A stretch of 64,000 nt of DNA from JBFXJF01 sp050175155. Its GTDB lineage: Bacteria > Bacillota > Bacilli > Tepidibacillales > Tepidibacillaceae. The notes below the pieces were generated by a model. That model did not search any database. It was given only the letters and a program-made list of their open reading frames with translations, and was not told the origin of the DNA. Shown here one piece after another: positions 42,331 to 51,656 of the stretch (within the stretch, counting starts at the first letter, position 1; each line of letters opens with the position of its first letter). A program made the translations under genes and the position numbers. The DNA lies in contig JBFXJF010000004.1 of the NCBI GenBank assembly GCA_050175155.1, positions 62,001-126,000 of the forward strand, written 5' to 3'.

Positions 42331-43975
42331 TTATCGTAACCCTTACTACCTCAGAAATTGTTGTAACACCTTGACGCGCCTTTTCAATTCCATCTTCAAA
42401 CATGGAAATAAAACCTTTTTGTTTTAAATAATTACGATAATCCGAATCTGGTTGCTTATTAAAAATCATTTGTTTTAATTCATCATCTAAAACTACAAGC
42501 TCCTGAATAGAAACCCTACCTCTATAACCAGTTCTATTACATTTTGAGCAACCTTTTCCTCTTTTCATTGTAGAGGTTATATTATATCGATCTAATAATA
42601 TTCTTTCTTCAACCGACGGTTCATATTCCTCGATGCAGTCTGTGCATACCCTTCTCACTAATCTCTGAGCAACTATACCAGTAAGAGATGAAACAATTAA
42701 AAAAGGTTCAACTCCCATATCTATTAATCGTGTAACACTTGAAACGGCATCATTTGTATGTAATGTGCTTAAAACCAGATGCCCTGTTAGAGCATATCTT
42801 ATTGCCATATCAACTGTTTCGCTATCTCTTATTTCACCAATCATTATAATATTGGGATCCTGTCTTAAAATTGCTCTTAACCCATTAGAAAATGACAATC
42901 CAATCTTTTCATTTACCTGTAACTGGTTAATCCCTTTTAATTGATATTCAACGGGGTCCTCAATCGTGATAATGTTAACATCATCCTTATTTAATTCATT
43001 AAGAGCAGAATAGAGAGTAGATGTTTTACCACTACCAGTCGGACCGGTAACAAGTACGAGACCGTATGCCTTATGAAACATTTTACGAAACTGTTCAGCA
43101 TTAGAACTTAAAAATCCAAGTTGCTCAATCTTTTTAATTGTCTGATTTAAGTCTAATATTCTTAGGACAATCTTCTCGCCATTTAAAGTAGGTAATGTAG
43201 AGACCCGAATATCTATTGCCCGAAAATCAACTTCCATCTTAAGACGACCATCTTGCGGTAATCTTTTCTCAGCAATATTTAACTTACTCATGATTTTAAT
43301 CCTTGTAATAATAATAGCTTGCATACTTTTCGACAACTTTTGCTCAGTTTGTAAATAACCGTCTACGCGAAACCTTACCAATAATTCATTTTCCTGTGGA
43401 TCAAAGTGAATATCACTCGCGTTCATTTGCACGGCATTTTTTATTATTTGGTTAACCATGCGACTAACCGGAGCATCTTCCGAACTAAGTTGTTCATTTA
43501 ATTCATCATCTTTTGGAAGATATTCCATTACCTCGTTAACTGAACCTTGAATACTATATATCCGATTAATTAAAGTACTTATTTCATCCCTAGAGGCTAT
43601 TACAGGTTCAATCTGTAACCCAGTAATCATCCGCAGATCATCAATCGCGTAATAGTCTAATGGATCAGCCATGGCAACTGTTAACTTATTTTTTTCTTTT
43701 TTTATTGGTAAAACTTGATGCTCAATAGCAAACCTTTCATCAATTATTCTAGTAATAGCTTGGTCAATGTTATACTTATATAAACTAACATGTGGTATTC
43801 CTAACTGAAACTCCAATACCTCAATTAATTGTTGTTCTCTTATGAAGCCGCTAGATATAAGAATATCACCAAGTTTCTTTTTTGTTTGTTTCTGTTCTAA
43901 CAAAGCTTCATCAAGCTGGTCATTTGTTATAATTTTATTTTCAAGCAAAATATCACCAAGGCGCTTCCTAACCAT
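42323..43975 (-). CDS. pilB: Type IV pilus extension ATPase PilB
   Basis: Powers pilus assembly. The 550-residue protein has an N-terminal MshEN-type domain (RKRLGDILLENKIIT and LGDILISSGFI, a fold that binds c-di-GMP in some homologues), Walker A GPTGSGKTSTLYSAL, Walker B DPNIIMIGEIRDSETV, and zinc cysteines CTDC and CSKC. I start at ATG 43975 after AAGGGTTGG. It is the first gene of the pilus operon. TTGATG then 17 bases then TAATGA (about 44072-44044) is a weak promoter candidate. Confidence 0.96.
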   Translation of the reverse strand: MVRKRLGDILLENKIITNDQLDEALLEQKQTKKKLGDILISSGFIREQQLIEVLEFQLGIPHVSLYKYNIDQAITRIIDERFAIEHQVLPIKKEKNKLTVAMADPLDYYAIDDLRMITGLQIEPVIASRDEISTLINRIYSIQGSVNEVMEYLPKDDELNEQLSSEDAPVSRMVNQIIKNAVQMNASDIHFDPQENELLVRFRVDGYLQTEQKLSKSMQAIIITRIKIMSKLNIAEKRLPQDGRLKMEVDFRAIDIRVSTLPTLNGEKIVLRILDLNQTIKKIEQLGFLSSNAEQFRKMFHKAYGLVLVTGPTGSGKTSTLYSALNELNKDDVNIITIEDPVEYQLKGINQLQVNEKIGLSFSNGLRAILRQDPNIIMIGEIRDSETVDMAIRYALTGHLVLSTLHTNDAVSSVTRLIDMGVEPFLIVSSLTGIVAQRLVRRVCTDCIEEYEPSVEERILLDRYNITSTMKRGKGCSKCNRTGYRGRVSIQELVVLDDELKQMIFNKQPDSDYRNYLKQKGFISMFEDGIEKARQGVTTISEVVRVTINE

Positions 43976-44100
43976 AAAACCAACCCTTCCCAACATATGC
44001 AGATACTTTCATAACAACTTGATAGGTCTATATTCCTATATATTTTATCATTATCCCTAATAAATTACTACATCAATCAATCACTCTCGACACACAAATA

Positions 44101-44128
44101 AAAACCTCTCCACAACTAGAGAGGTTTT
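44101..44128 (-). terminator. Intrinsic terminator before the pilus operon
   Basis: Arms AAAACCTCTC (44101-44110) and GAGAGGTTTT (44119-44128) form a 10-bp stem with an 8-base loop and a T-rich tail on the minus strand. It follows the decayed sensor gene and isolates the pilus operon from the polysaccharide cluster. Confidence 0.85.
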
Positions 44129-44168
44129 GGAACTGGGTCCTATTGTGAATCAAGAATACAAATCTACA

Positions 44169-44871
44169 TTATTTAATAACTTTATTTACAAAAACTTCAA
44201 CTAAATTTGAATCAAATAAAGAAAATGGAATACCCTCGCCAGATTCTTTTTCAACATTTTCTTTAATTCTTTCTTCATCATCTACAATCAAAGTATCCTC
44301 TTTACAGAAGGGTTTTCCTGTTTTTTTAATAGATAATATTGTATTCATGAAATCTTCAACTTTATATTCAGGAATAACTTCTTTTAAATTTTTACCTATT
44401 AATTCCTCTTTTTTAAGACCAAGTAATCTAGCTGCAGAATATGAAGCGTCTATATAATTTCCATTGCTATCGATAATAGTAACTAAACTGACGTTGTTTT
44501 TTAATAGAGCTTGAAATCTATTAATCGATTGTAAATTTTTTTGTTCTGTTTTTTTCTTTCCTTATGTATTTGTATTTTCTTCTAATTTTCCATGTCTACT
44601 TTCTTCATGCTGGAATATTTTACCTATTATATTATAACCTAGTTATATCTATAACTTTTTTTATATAACTTCTATTTCCATCAAAACCTACAAGGGTAAA
44701 ATCCTTCCCTTTTTCCTCAAAGACATAAAAAATCGAATATTCTGCATCTGAAAATTCCCTCATCTGTTTACTAATTTTTTGATAGTCTATTTCTCTATCG
44801 TAATTATCAATATATTCCCTGGCATATTTATTTAGTTTAAACAATTGAGTTTCTTTAAAACTATTATTCAT
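44169..44871 (-). pseudogene. Decayed GAF/PAS sensor gene
   Basis: Two fragments in different frames. The first (44871-44632, 79 codons from an ATG) reads as the start of a GAF-type sensor: LFKLNKYAREYIDNYDREIDYQKI and FSDAEYSIFYVFEEKGKDF, then stops. The second (about 44558-44169) has no start codon and reads as a PAS domain: FQALLKNNVSLVTIIDSNGN, ASYSAARLLGLKKEELIGK, then a tail ending VFVNKVIK. Between them are several stops and a piece in a shifted frame. Intact relatives carry GAF, PAS and often GGDEF or kinase domains in one chain. I infer internal deletion and frameshift of an old sensor gene. Confidence 0.65.
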
Positions 44872-45191
44872 ATTTATTCCCCATTAAGTTCATATAAACA
44901 AAAGAGTTTAAAATCGCTGTAATTTATTGAACTATAATTAAATTAAGCTTATGAATAAACATCCATATGCAGGTATTAAATAAATAAAACAATTATTAGT
45001 TATTATACTATATTTTACATTCTTTTTATATCTATTTGAAAATCATCCAAAAACTCCGCTACAAACAAAGACCTGTTTTAACAAGTTAAAGAGGTGGGGG
45101 ACTGACCCCTTTTGCGAGGAATTGGAAACGATGACCGAGCACTTTCCCTCATCTGGTGTGCAATTTCTTTTATTAAAACAGAACCCTTATC
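44872..45191. other. Non-coding gap with a REP-like GC hairpin
   Basis: About 320 bases without a supported gene. Most is very AT-rich. Near 45091-45104 GGGGGACTGACCCC forms a short GC hairpin unlike the surroundings, of the type found in REP/RAYT-associated sequences. On the minus strand a short open frame ending at about 45071 (VLIKEIAHQMRESARSS and so on) leads into it, which could be the tail of a lost transposase or other gene. I see no promoter. Confidence 0.4.
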
Positions 45192-46463
45192 CTAAACCAA
45201 AGAATCACTCTTTAGTGCGTATTTCATTACGATAAAATAATAAATTATATAAATTATTGAAAAAGTAATAGATATAATACTTAAATACTCTTCTACCGTT
45301 AAGTCTAATAATTTTGTTAATAGAAAACTTATGACAGATGCAATGATAAATAAAACTTGTAAAAATAATTCAAAAATTTGTTTTCTTGCAACTTGAAGTC
45401 CGTATGCTATAGTATTTACAATAAACCTAAAAACAAACATAGGGGCTAGAATCCTAACATAAGAACCCGCTACTTCCCATCCACTTCCAAAAATTATTTC
45501 AAATAATGGGGGAACTACAAAATACATGCCTAAAAACATAGGAATAGAGAGAATGAATAAAAAAATACTTGTTCGTCTAAAACTATTCTTATAATTACCT
45601 TCTTTCTGATATTCTAATGAAGCATCCTTAAAAAATATTTTTGCAATATTATTACTCATTACAGTTAACGGTAATCCTAATGCTTTATAAGATATTGAAT
45701 AGAATCCCAGAATATTCAACCCAAATAATGATGCGATAAATAAATTTATTGAGGAATATGAAAACCTGTTAGCAAAAACAGCTGGAACCGAAAATACTGG
45801 TTGTCTATAATGTTTCTTCATAACTTTTATTATATCTTTTTTCTTTACAGCTTTAATCTTACGAAATGAGGACCTTAATGTTTTTGCTTGCTTATTCAAG
45901 CCAACAATCATACCCAATGTATGAGATATGAGCAATCCTAGTACACTAAACTTTAATACCCCTAATATTACCGATCCTAAGTTTTGTACTATAGTTCTAT
46001 GAATATAAACAGAAGTCATTATTTTATATTCTCTATGTCTGTTATTATATGATTCTAGTATTCTCAGTAATCCGTTCACGAATAGTAAAAGAAATAAAAA
46101 TATAACAGCGTAGTTATAGTTTTGTAGAGACTCTTGGCTTATAAAATATGTATAACCATATATACTAGCCGCGATAGAACTGAAAATAATAGAAATAATT
46201 GCAGATAATTTTATTATCGGAAATACGTCCTCATCCTCTAATTCAGACACTATAGCAACATCATATCTACCGCATATAATTCCACCAAATAAACTTTCAG
46301 CGGTTAGAACTAACGCATAAACCCCTAATTCCTCAGGAGAAAATAGTCTTGTTAGTATAGGAGATACAAGTATAGTTATTGTTTGTGCTATTAATGAACC
46401 TGAAGTCAATGTAACTATTGATTTACCAAAGTTACCATTAACAAAACTTTTAATTCTATTTAT
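45192..46463 (-). CDS. Polysaccharide flippase (Wzx/MATE-like)
   Basis: A membrane protein with 11-12 helices of the polysaccharide synthesis/flippase family, moving lipid-linked repeat units across the membrane. The reading frame continues upstream of the TTG at 46409 (which lacks a ribosome binding site) with sensible residues IKSFVNGNFGKSIVTL. An excellent site GGGAGGTG (46478-46471) stands seven bases before ATA at 46463-46461, where an ATG would be expected, so the start is probably ATA or a mutated ATG. With ATA the protein has 423 residues, the usual length. Last gene of the cluster. Confidence 0.88.
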   Translation of the reverse strand: MNRIKSFVNGNFGKSIVTLTSGSLIAQTITILVSPILTRLFSPEELGVYALVLTAESLFGGIICGRYDVAIVSELEDEDVFPIIKLSAIISIIFSSIAASIYGYTYFISQESLQNYNYAVIFLFLLLFVNGLLRILESYNNRHREYKIMTSVYIHRTIVQNLGSVILGVLKFSVLGLLISHTLGMIVGLNKQAKTLRSSFRKIKAVKKKDIIKVMKKHYRQPVFSVPAVFANRFSYSSINLFIASLFGLNILGFYSISYKALGLPLTVMSNNIAKIFFKDASLEYQKEGNYKNSFRRTSIFLFILSIPMFLGMYFVVPPLFEIIFGSGWEVAGSYVRILAPMFVFRFIVNTIAYGLQVARKQIFELFLQVLFIIASVISFLLTKLLDLTVEEYLSIISITFSIIYIIYYFIVMKYALKSDSLV

Positions 46464-46517
46464 AACAGTTCACCTCCCGACTTTTTTGTATCAAATTGGA
46501 TTGTTTTTTGATAATCA

Positions 46518-47075
46518 TTAATCTGTTTTCCTTATAATGTTCCCAGGATTACCTGCAATTACACAGTGACCATTAGGGTAGCTTTTTGTTACAATAGTTC
46601 CTGCTCCAACGATTGTATTATTACCTAGCACTACCCCGGGTAAAATCATCGCATTCATGCCAATCCAACAATTTTCTCCAATTACAATATCTTGACTTTC
46701 TTCATGTTTATCAAGGTTTTTAATATCATGATTCTGAGTTATTAATCCTACGTTTGGGGCTATATAAGTACCTTCTCCGATAGATATTTTCCCTTTATAG
46801 TTTTGAAAATAACATCCGAAATTTTGAAAATTATTCATATCATTAGGAGAAAAAATCAAATTCTTATGATTGCCGACAATATTCCTATGTGAAACTGGGA
46901 ATGGAATTTTTCTATTATATCCTATTACTTTCTGCATAAATAAAGACTTCCAACACCATCTCCACCCTTTAGTATTGTTATCAAACCACCTACCGACTAG
47001 ATACTCTTTATCATATACTAATCTCATAATCGACTTTGAGAAGAAAATATATAATTTCTTAGTTGATATTTTCAC
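46518..47075 (-). CDS. Left-handed beta-helix acyltransferase (WcaF/serine acetyltransferase-like)
   Basis: A 185-residue protein with hexapeptide repeats from about residue 95 (ISIGEGTYIAPNVGLITQNHD, DIVIGENCWIGMNAMILPGVVLG, NTIVGAGTIVTKSYPNGHCVIAGNPG). The likely catalytic His is in TQNHD. Such enzymes O-acetylate sugars of surface polysaccharides. The N-terminal 90 residues are unusual and basic. It overlaps the polymerase gene by four bases. Confidence 0.85.
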   Translation of the reverse strand: MKISTKKLYIFFSKSIMRLVYDKEYLVGRWFDNNTKGWRWCWKSLFMQKVIGYNRKIPFPVSHRNIVGNHKNLIFSPNDMNNFQNFGCYFQNYKGKISIGEGTYIAPNVGLITQNHDIKNLDKHEESQDIVIGENCWIGMNAMILPGVVLGNNTIVGAGTIVTKSYPNGHCVIAGNPGNIIRKTD

Positions 47076-48472
47076 AATATCACCCTATTCCTATGAATGT
47101 AATTCTTTTGAGCTTTATAAATATAAATAATAAACACAGCGATTAATACCACATCAAGTCGATTACGAACTATTGCTGAAAGATCATTGTTATTCAAAAT
47201 ATTGATAATTGAAAAACTAAGTCTATATAACACAATTTTTATTACAAAATCATCTCTAAAAAATGCAAATATCCTATCAAAATACTTAATCAATCTGCCA
47301 ACTATTATGCTTGTAATTAGCAAAGAAATATACCCGAACTGATAAAAATTAATTGTTAAAAAATCAACCGGAATTCCTCCTGTTGGCATCGCTCCTAAAA
47401 TTGCTCCGTATGCATTTGTATTCATTGTTAATACTGATATTATATTTTCTTTGCTAAACCCAATTATTTTTAATAATGAATTTGGAATCATTGTAATTGG
47501 CCACACTAAATAGTCTATTCCAAACCTATACTCAACATATTCAATCAAATCATGCCTTAATGTAAAATTAGCAAATGGATAACTAAATTCACCTAAAAAA
47601 GTACTTATGTGATTTGATGAATTGTTTATAGGGAAATAGCCATAAGCTAAATACTTAAAAAACGCATCAATATAGTCAAGTGATAGAACTACAAAAATCA
47701 TAAGTAACCCTAAACCCAATATGTTTGTTCTTTTTACATTTCTCAATGTGAATATGAATGGTAAGAAGAAAATAATTATGGATGCTCTACCTTGGTTATA
47801 TAGCAAAAATATTATTGAAAATATCAACGAAACTATAAGTTTAATAATTAATGCTTTACTCTTTCTCAGTCTATACAAAAACAAATATAAATAAGGTGTT
47901 GCTAATACAATTACTGATGCAGTTACTAACTGAAGATAGCTAGAACTAATGTAAACTGAGGTATCTTTATCTATCCCCCTTGTTAATACACCCAATGAAA
48001 GATAATTACTTAGAGATCCTGTTTCTCTTATTAATAAGAGTATGCTGAGAACAGAAAATATAAAAATTACATCTGTTGCCCTTATTACTTTTTTAAAATA
48101 AGGAGAATTTGCGTTGAGCTTACTATTTTGGATATATTCATTTGCATTTCTCTCACTACTTTTTGTTTTTACTGAGTATGAAATTATTATTACAGTTAGA
48201 AATACAACCGCCAACAGGAAGTTTAAAAATATTTCTTCTATGCTCACTCTATTTAGTAAAATCGCAAACCAGGAGATATTATTTCTATAAAGTCCAAAAT
48301 ACGTCTGAATAAACGGAACCAGCAAATAGAACAATCCATATGTCAAGATAAACATACACATAAAATTGAATCCTTCTTTTATTAGGATCTTTCTAACATA
48401 ATAAAATAATATTATATAGACAATTAGATAAACAAGGAAAAACACGTAAGATAAACAGCCTTCAAAAACCAT
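47072..48472 (-). CDS. O-antigen polymerase-like membrane protein (Wzy)
   Basis: A 466-residue protein with about 12 membrane helices and a large loop, the plan of Wzy polymerases that join repeat units after flipping. Sequence conservation is too low for a motif; the call rests on topology and position between glycosyltransferases and flippase. The start is ATG 48472 after GGAAGGAGGGAG. The DNA here is particularly AT-rich (17 of 60 bases G or C in the line from 48001). Confidence 0.75.
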   Translation of the reverse strand: MVFEGCLSYVFFLVYLIVYIILFYYVRKILIKEGFNFMCMFILTYGLFYLLVPFIQTYFGLYRNNISWFAILLNRVSIEEIFLNFLLAVVFLTVIIISYSVKTKSSERNANEYIQNSKLNANSPYFKKVIRATDVIFIFSVLSILLLIRETGSLSNYLSLGVLTRGIDKDTSVYISSSYLQLVTASVIVLATPYLYLFLYRLRKSKALIIKLIVSLIFSIIFLLYNQGRASIIIFFLPFIFTLRNVKRTNILGLGLLMIFVVLSLDYIDAFFKYLAYGYFPINNSSNHISTFLGEFSYPFANFTLRHDLIEYVEYRFGIDYLVWPITMIPNSLLKIIGFSKENIISVLTMNTNAYGAILGAMPTGGIPVDFLTINFYQFGYISLLITSIIVGRLIKYFDRIFAFFRDDFVIKIVLYRLSFSIINILNNNDLSAIVRNRLDVVLIAVFIIYIYKAQKNYIHRNRVIL

Positions 48473-48507
48473 TAACTCCCTCCTTCCGAGTATGCTAATC
48501 ACACCTA

Positions 48508-49650
48508 TTATAAATTATTTAAATAATCTATTGATACTGTGGATTCTCTATATTTTAGTGCTTGATTACTAGATTCCTTCAAAATCATCTCTTGCTTATA
48601 CGGATCTAGTTCAAAATAATAGATTAAAGCTTCTTTTAAAGACTTGACTTCATTCGGGTGAACTAACAATCCCGATTCCTTATCTACAATTATCCCATCA
48701 ATGCCTTCGTTCTTACTACCAATTACAAAACATCCACTTGCCATTGCTTCGATATATACTATTCCGAGTGTCTCTGGCTGACTAACCATTATGAAACAAT
48801 CACTTCTACGCATAAATTCTAGTACTTCATTTCTATCCTTCCGTGGGAAAAAGGATATTCTTTTTTCTATGTTAAAAACTCTAACCAATTTTTTAAGATA
48901 TTTCTCGCTTTTTCCAGACCCTATAATAGTAAATTCATAGTTATATTTGTCTTTGATTTCAGCTAAAGCCTTTACTGTGATATCTATATTCTTTAAAGGT
49001 ATTAAATTCCCAACATAAATCAATTGTTTTTTGTCTTCTTTTACTTTTTTTATTTTTGATTTGCTTTGATTTATTTCAAAAATATAATCAGGCGCTCCTG
49101 AAAAAACTTGAAATGTTTCAATGTTTTTGTCTACTACAGATAATATCTTATCTCGTATTTTTTCTGATCTGTATCCTATTTTATTAATTGTTGTAACAAT
49201 TTTTTTTATTCTTTTATCTGACTTTACATCGCAATTATGAAAAATTGGAATTGGTGTGCAATTTAATAATTTTCTAATGGCTTCAACAATCTGCCACTGT
49301 TCTGCGCAGAAATGAACTACAAATTTATCAGGTAAAAAATTTTTTGATTTCAAAAAATCTAAAACTGTTTTTTTAACTTTTCTAACATCACTCTTAAGAA
49401 TATAGTCAAACTTTGGAATGTATCTATTTATTGGACAATACAGCACTTCTACTCCGTCAATAGTATACGAATCGATATTTTTTTTCTTTTTATTTGCATT
49501 GAAATAATCAATTAATTTAATATGATTATGAACAACCACAACACGATGTCCTTGTTTAATCCATTCTTTTGTAAAATAATGAACTGCTTTTGTAGCTGTA
49601 CTGTCGACATTTTTCAACGGATAATGAATTGTAAAAACCAAAATATTCAT
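48508..49650 (-). CDS. Glycosyltransferase, GT4 family
   Basis: A 380-residue GT-B fold enzyme. The donor-binding half shows LIYVGNLIPLKNIDITVKAL, the YNYEFTIIGSGKSEKYL stretch and the EX7E-type motif PETLGIVYIEAMASGCFVIG. It starts at ATG 49650 (MNILVFTIHYPLKN) after AAAGGTG. It adds a sugar to the lipid-linked repeat unit; donor and acceptor are unknown. Confidence 0.88.
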   Translation of the reverse strand: MNILVFTIHYPLKNVDSTATKAVHYFTKEWIKQGHRVVVVHNHIKLIDYFNANKKKKNIDSYTIDGVEVLYCPINRYIPKFDYILKSDVRKVKKTVLDFLKSKNFLPDKFVVHFCAEQWQIVEAIRKLLNCTPIPIFHNCDVKSDKRIKKIVTTINKIGYRSEKIRDKILSVVDKNIETFQVFSGAPDYIFEINQSKSKIKKVKEDKKQLIYVGNLIPLKNIDITVKALAEIKDKYNYEFTIIGSGKSEKYLKKLVRVFNIEKRISFFPRKDRNEVLEFMRRSDCFIMVSQPETLGIVYIEAMASGCFVIGSKNEGIDGIIVDKESGLLVHPNEVKSLKEALIYYFELDPYKQEMILKESSNQALKYRESTVSIDYLNNL

Positions 49651-49715
49651 ATTTTTGACACCTTTCAATATTTTAATTTACAACAGCTCCCTAGCAATTT
49701 CACATTTCTTTCTTT

Positions 49716-50636
49716 TCATTTCACATCGAAACCATACGCTCTTTTTGTAAATTTTCTTACTAATAAATGAGTCAAGTACCTAATTAATAGAAAACAATTC
49801 AAATTACCATTTTTTATCAATGAGTACGCTTTTATACGCTTTCCTTTTGTAGTTAAAAAATATCTAATGAGTTGCAAGTTAATCATTTTATATATCATAT
49901 CTTTATCTTCATTCTCTAATTTATTAATAAAACTACTGAATTTATTTAAATAATCTACCGTAATTTCTTCGAATTTCTCTTTTCCGATTTTGTTCTCATG
50001 TACGTGAACTATCAAACCAACTCCATCTACATATGCTAGTTTATATTTCATGAGTACTCTAGTCAAAAACTCAACATCTTGATTTCTTTGAAACGATTCA
50101 TCAAACCCATTTACTTCTTGAACAACACTCCTTCTAACCATTAAATTAGAACCTGCATGAATAAATAAGTTGCGCATCAATTCCTCTTTGAATAAGGTGC
50201 CTTCTTTTTTTTCAGCTCCATAAACTACAATCTTGCCATCTTTTTTTCTGACATAATTCGTATAACAAGCACCCCAGCTATTATCTATAGATTCAAGTTT
50301 TGCTACTTGACTAGTTATTTTATCATTTATAAATTCATCATCATCATCTAAAAACATAATAAAATCGCCATTTGAATTTCTAAATCCCGTATTCCTTGCC
50401 GCCGAACCATTTTTGTTCTTTTCATGCTTTATATAGTTAACCTTACTATATTCTAAGAATTGTTCCATAGCTTTTTCTGTTAGTCTTCTATCTACCGAAT
50501 CTGGAGAGTTATCATCAACTACAACAATTTCAATGTTACTATATTTCTGATTCAAAACAGATTTAATCGCTCTTGGTAAAGTGTCAGCACGTTTATATGT
50601 AGGTATGATCACACTCACTAATTTATAATTACTCAT
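49716..50636 (-). CDS. Glycosyltransferase, GT2 family
   Basis: A 306-residue GT-A fold enzyme: VSVIIPTYKRADTLPRAIKS at the N-terminus, IEIVVVDDNSPD, ARNTGFRNSNGDFIMFLDDDDEF with the DXD metal site, then the HAGSNLMVRRSVVQEVNGFDE acceptor region. It is a typical cytoplasmic inverting transferase of polysaccharide clusters. Donor sugar unknown. Confidence 0.92.
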   Translation of the reverse strand: MSNYKLVSVIIPTYKRADTLPRAIKSVLNQKYSNIEIVVVDDNSPDSVDRRLTEKAMEQFLEYSKVNYIKHEKNKNGSAARNTGFRNSNGDFIMFLDDDDEFINDKITSQVAKLESIDNSWGACYTNYVRKKDGKIVVYGAEKKEGTLFKEELMRNLFIHAGSNLMVRRSVVQEVNGFDESFQRNQDVEFLTRVLMKYKLAYVDGVGLIVHVHENKIGKEKFEEITVDYLNKFSSFINKLENEDKDMIYKMINLQLIRYFLTTKGKRIKAYSLIKNGNLNCFLLIRYLTHLLVRKFTKRAYGFDVK

Positions 50637-50663
50637 GTATACTATTTCCCTTCTTAAACTTCA

Positions 50664-51638
50664 TCATAAATTCTTCCTGTACCATTCTATTACTGCATGA
50701 ATTCCTTTTTCAAAACTCCAGCATGGATGATATCCTAACATCTCTTTTGCCTTGCTAATATCAGCATTACTGTGCCTAATATCACCCTCTCTGTCAGGGC
50801 CATATAGTGGTTCAATCTCTTTTCCAAGTGCTTTACAAAGGGAATTATAAACGTCAATCAAATACTCCCTGCCACCATATGCGATATTGAAAGCTTCACC
50901 AGCAACTTCAGAAGATGCTTTACAAGCTCTTAAATTTGCCTCAATTACATTTTCTATGTAAGTAAAATCTCTACTTTGTTTACCGTCTCCGTTTATGGTT
51001 GGTTGTTCATCGTTAAGAAGCTGTTTTATAAACCTTGGTATAACCGCTGCATAAGTACTGTTTGGATCCTGTCTCTTACCAAAGACGTTAAAGTATCTTA
51101 AGCCATACGTATCCAGACCATATATTTTTGAATAAAGTTTTCCATACTCTTCATCAACCATTTTTGTCAAAGCATATGGTGATAGAAGTTTTCCCTCTAT
51201 TCCTTCTTGCTTAGGGAGGTTTGGTTCATCTCCATACACAGAAGAACTTGATGCGTAGACAAATTTCTTAACTCCGTTTTGCCTAGCTGCTTCCATCATA
51301 TTAAGAGTTCCTCTAATATTGATTTCTTCATATAATAATGGCATCTCAATACTTCTTGGAACACTTCCCCAAGCTGCTTGATTAAGTACATAATCTACGC
51401 CATCACAAGCTTTCATGCATACATCCAGATCTCTGATGTCACCCTCTATAAACGTGTAGTTAGGATTATCAACAAATAAATCCACATTAGTTTGCTTACC
51501 ATTAGATAGATCATCAAGACATCTCACTATGTAACCTTTATCCAATAAAACCTCGCACAGGTTGGAGCCAATAAATCCAGCTCCACCCGTCACAAGAAAT
51601 ACACTATCTTTTTCAAATGTTATATTTTCATAACCCAT
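50664..51638 (-). CDS. UDP-N-acetylglucosamine 4-epimerase-type SDR (WbpP/TviC-like)
   Basis: Extended SDR of 324 residues. The NAD site is VTGGAGFIGSNL, the catalytic Ser/Tyr/Lys are in YASSSSVYG and SPYALTKMV, and the chain closely follows the WbpP/TviC pattern, which interconverts UDP-GlcNAc (or its uronic acid) and the galacto form. It follows the dehydrogenase gene, so the pair could make UDP-GalNAcA as in Vi antigen synthesis. I use ATG 51638 rather than the GTG at 51647 embedded near the ribosome binding site; this choice is less certain than others. Confidence 0.9.
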   Translation of the reverse strand: MGYENITFEKDSVFLVTGGAGFIGSNLCEVLLDKGYIVRCLDDLSNGKQTNVDLFVDNPNYTFIEGDIRDLDVCMKACDGVDYVLNQAAWGSVPRSIEMPLLYEEINIRGTLNMMEAARQNGVKKFVYASSSSVYGDEPNLPKQEGIEGKLLSPYALTKMVDEEYGKLYSKIYGLDTYGLRYFNVFGKRQDPNSTYAAVIPRFIKQLLNDEQPTINGDGKQSRDFTYIENVIEANLRACKASSEVAGEAFNIAYGGREYLIDVYNSLCKALGKEIEPLYGPDREGDIRHSNADISKAKEMLGYHPCWSFEKGIHAVIEWYRKNL

Positions 51639-51656
51639 TATTTGCACTACCTTTCC

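Noticed and set aside
43976..44100. c-di-GMP riboswitch before pilB
   Set aside because: The gap is only about 125 bases and I see neither GEMM core elements nor a terminator switch, although such riboswitches control pili in some Clostridia.
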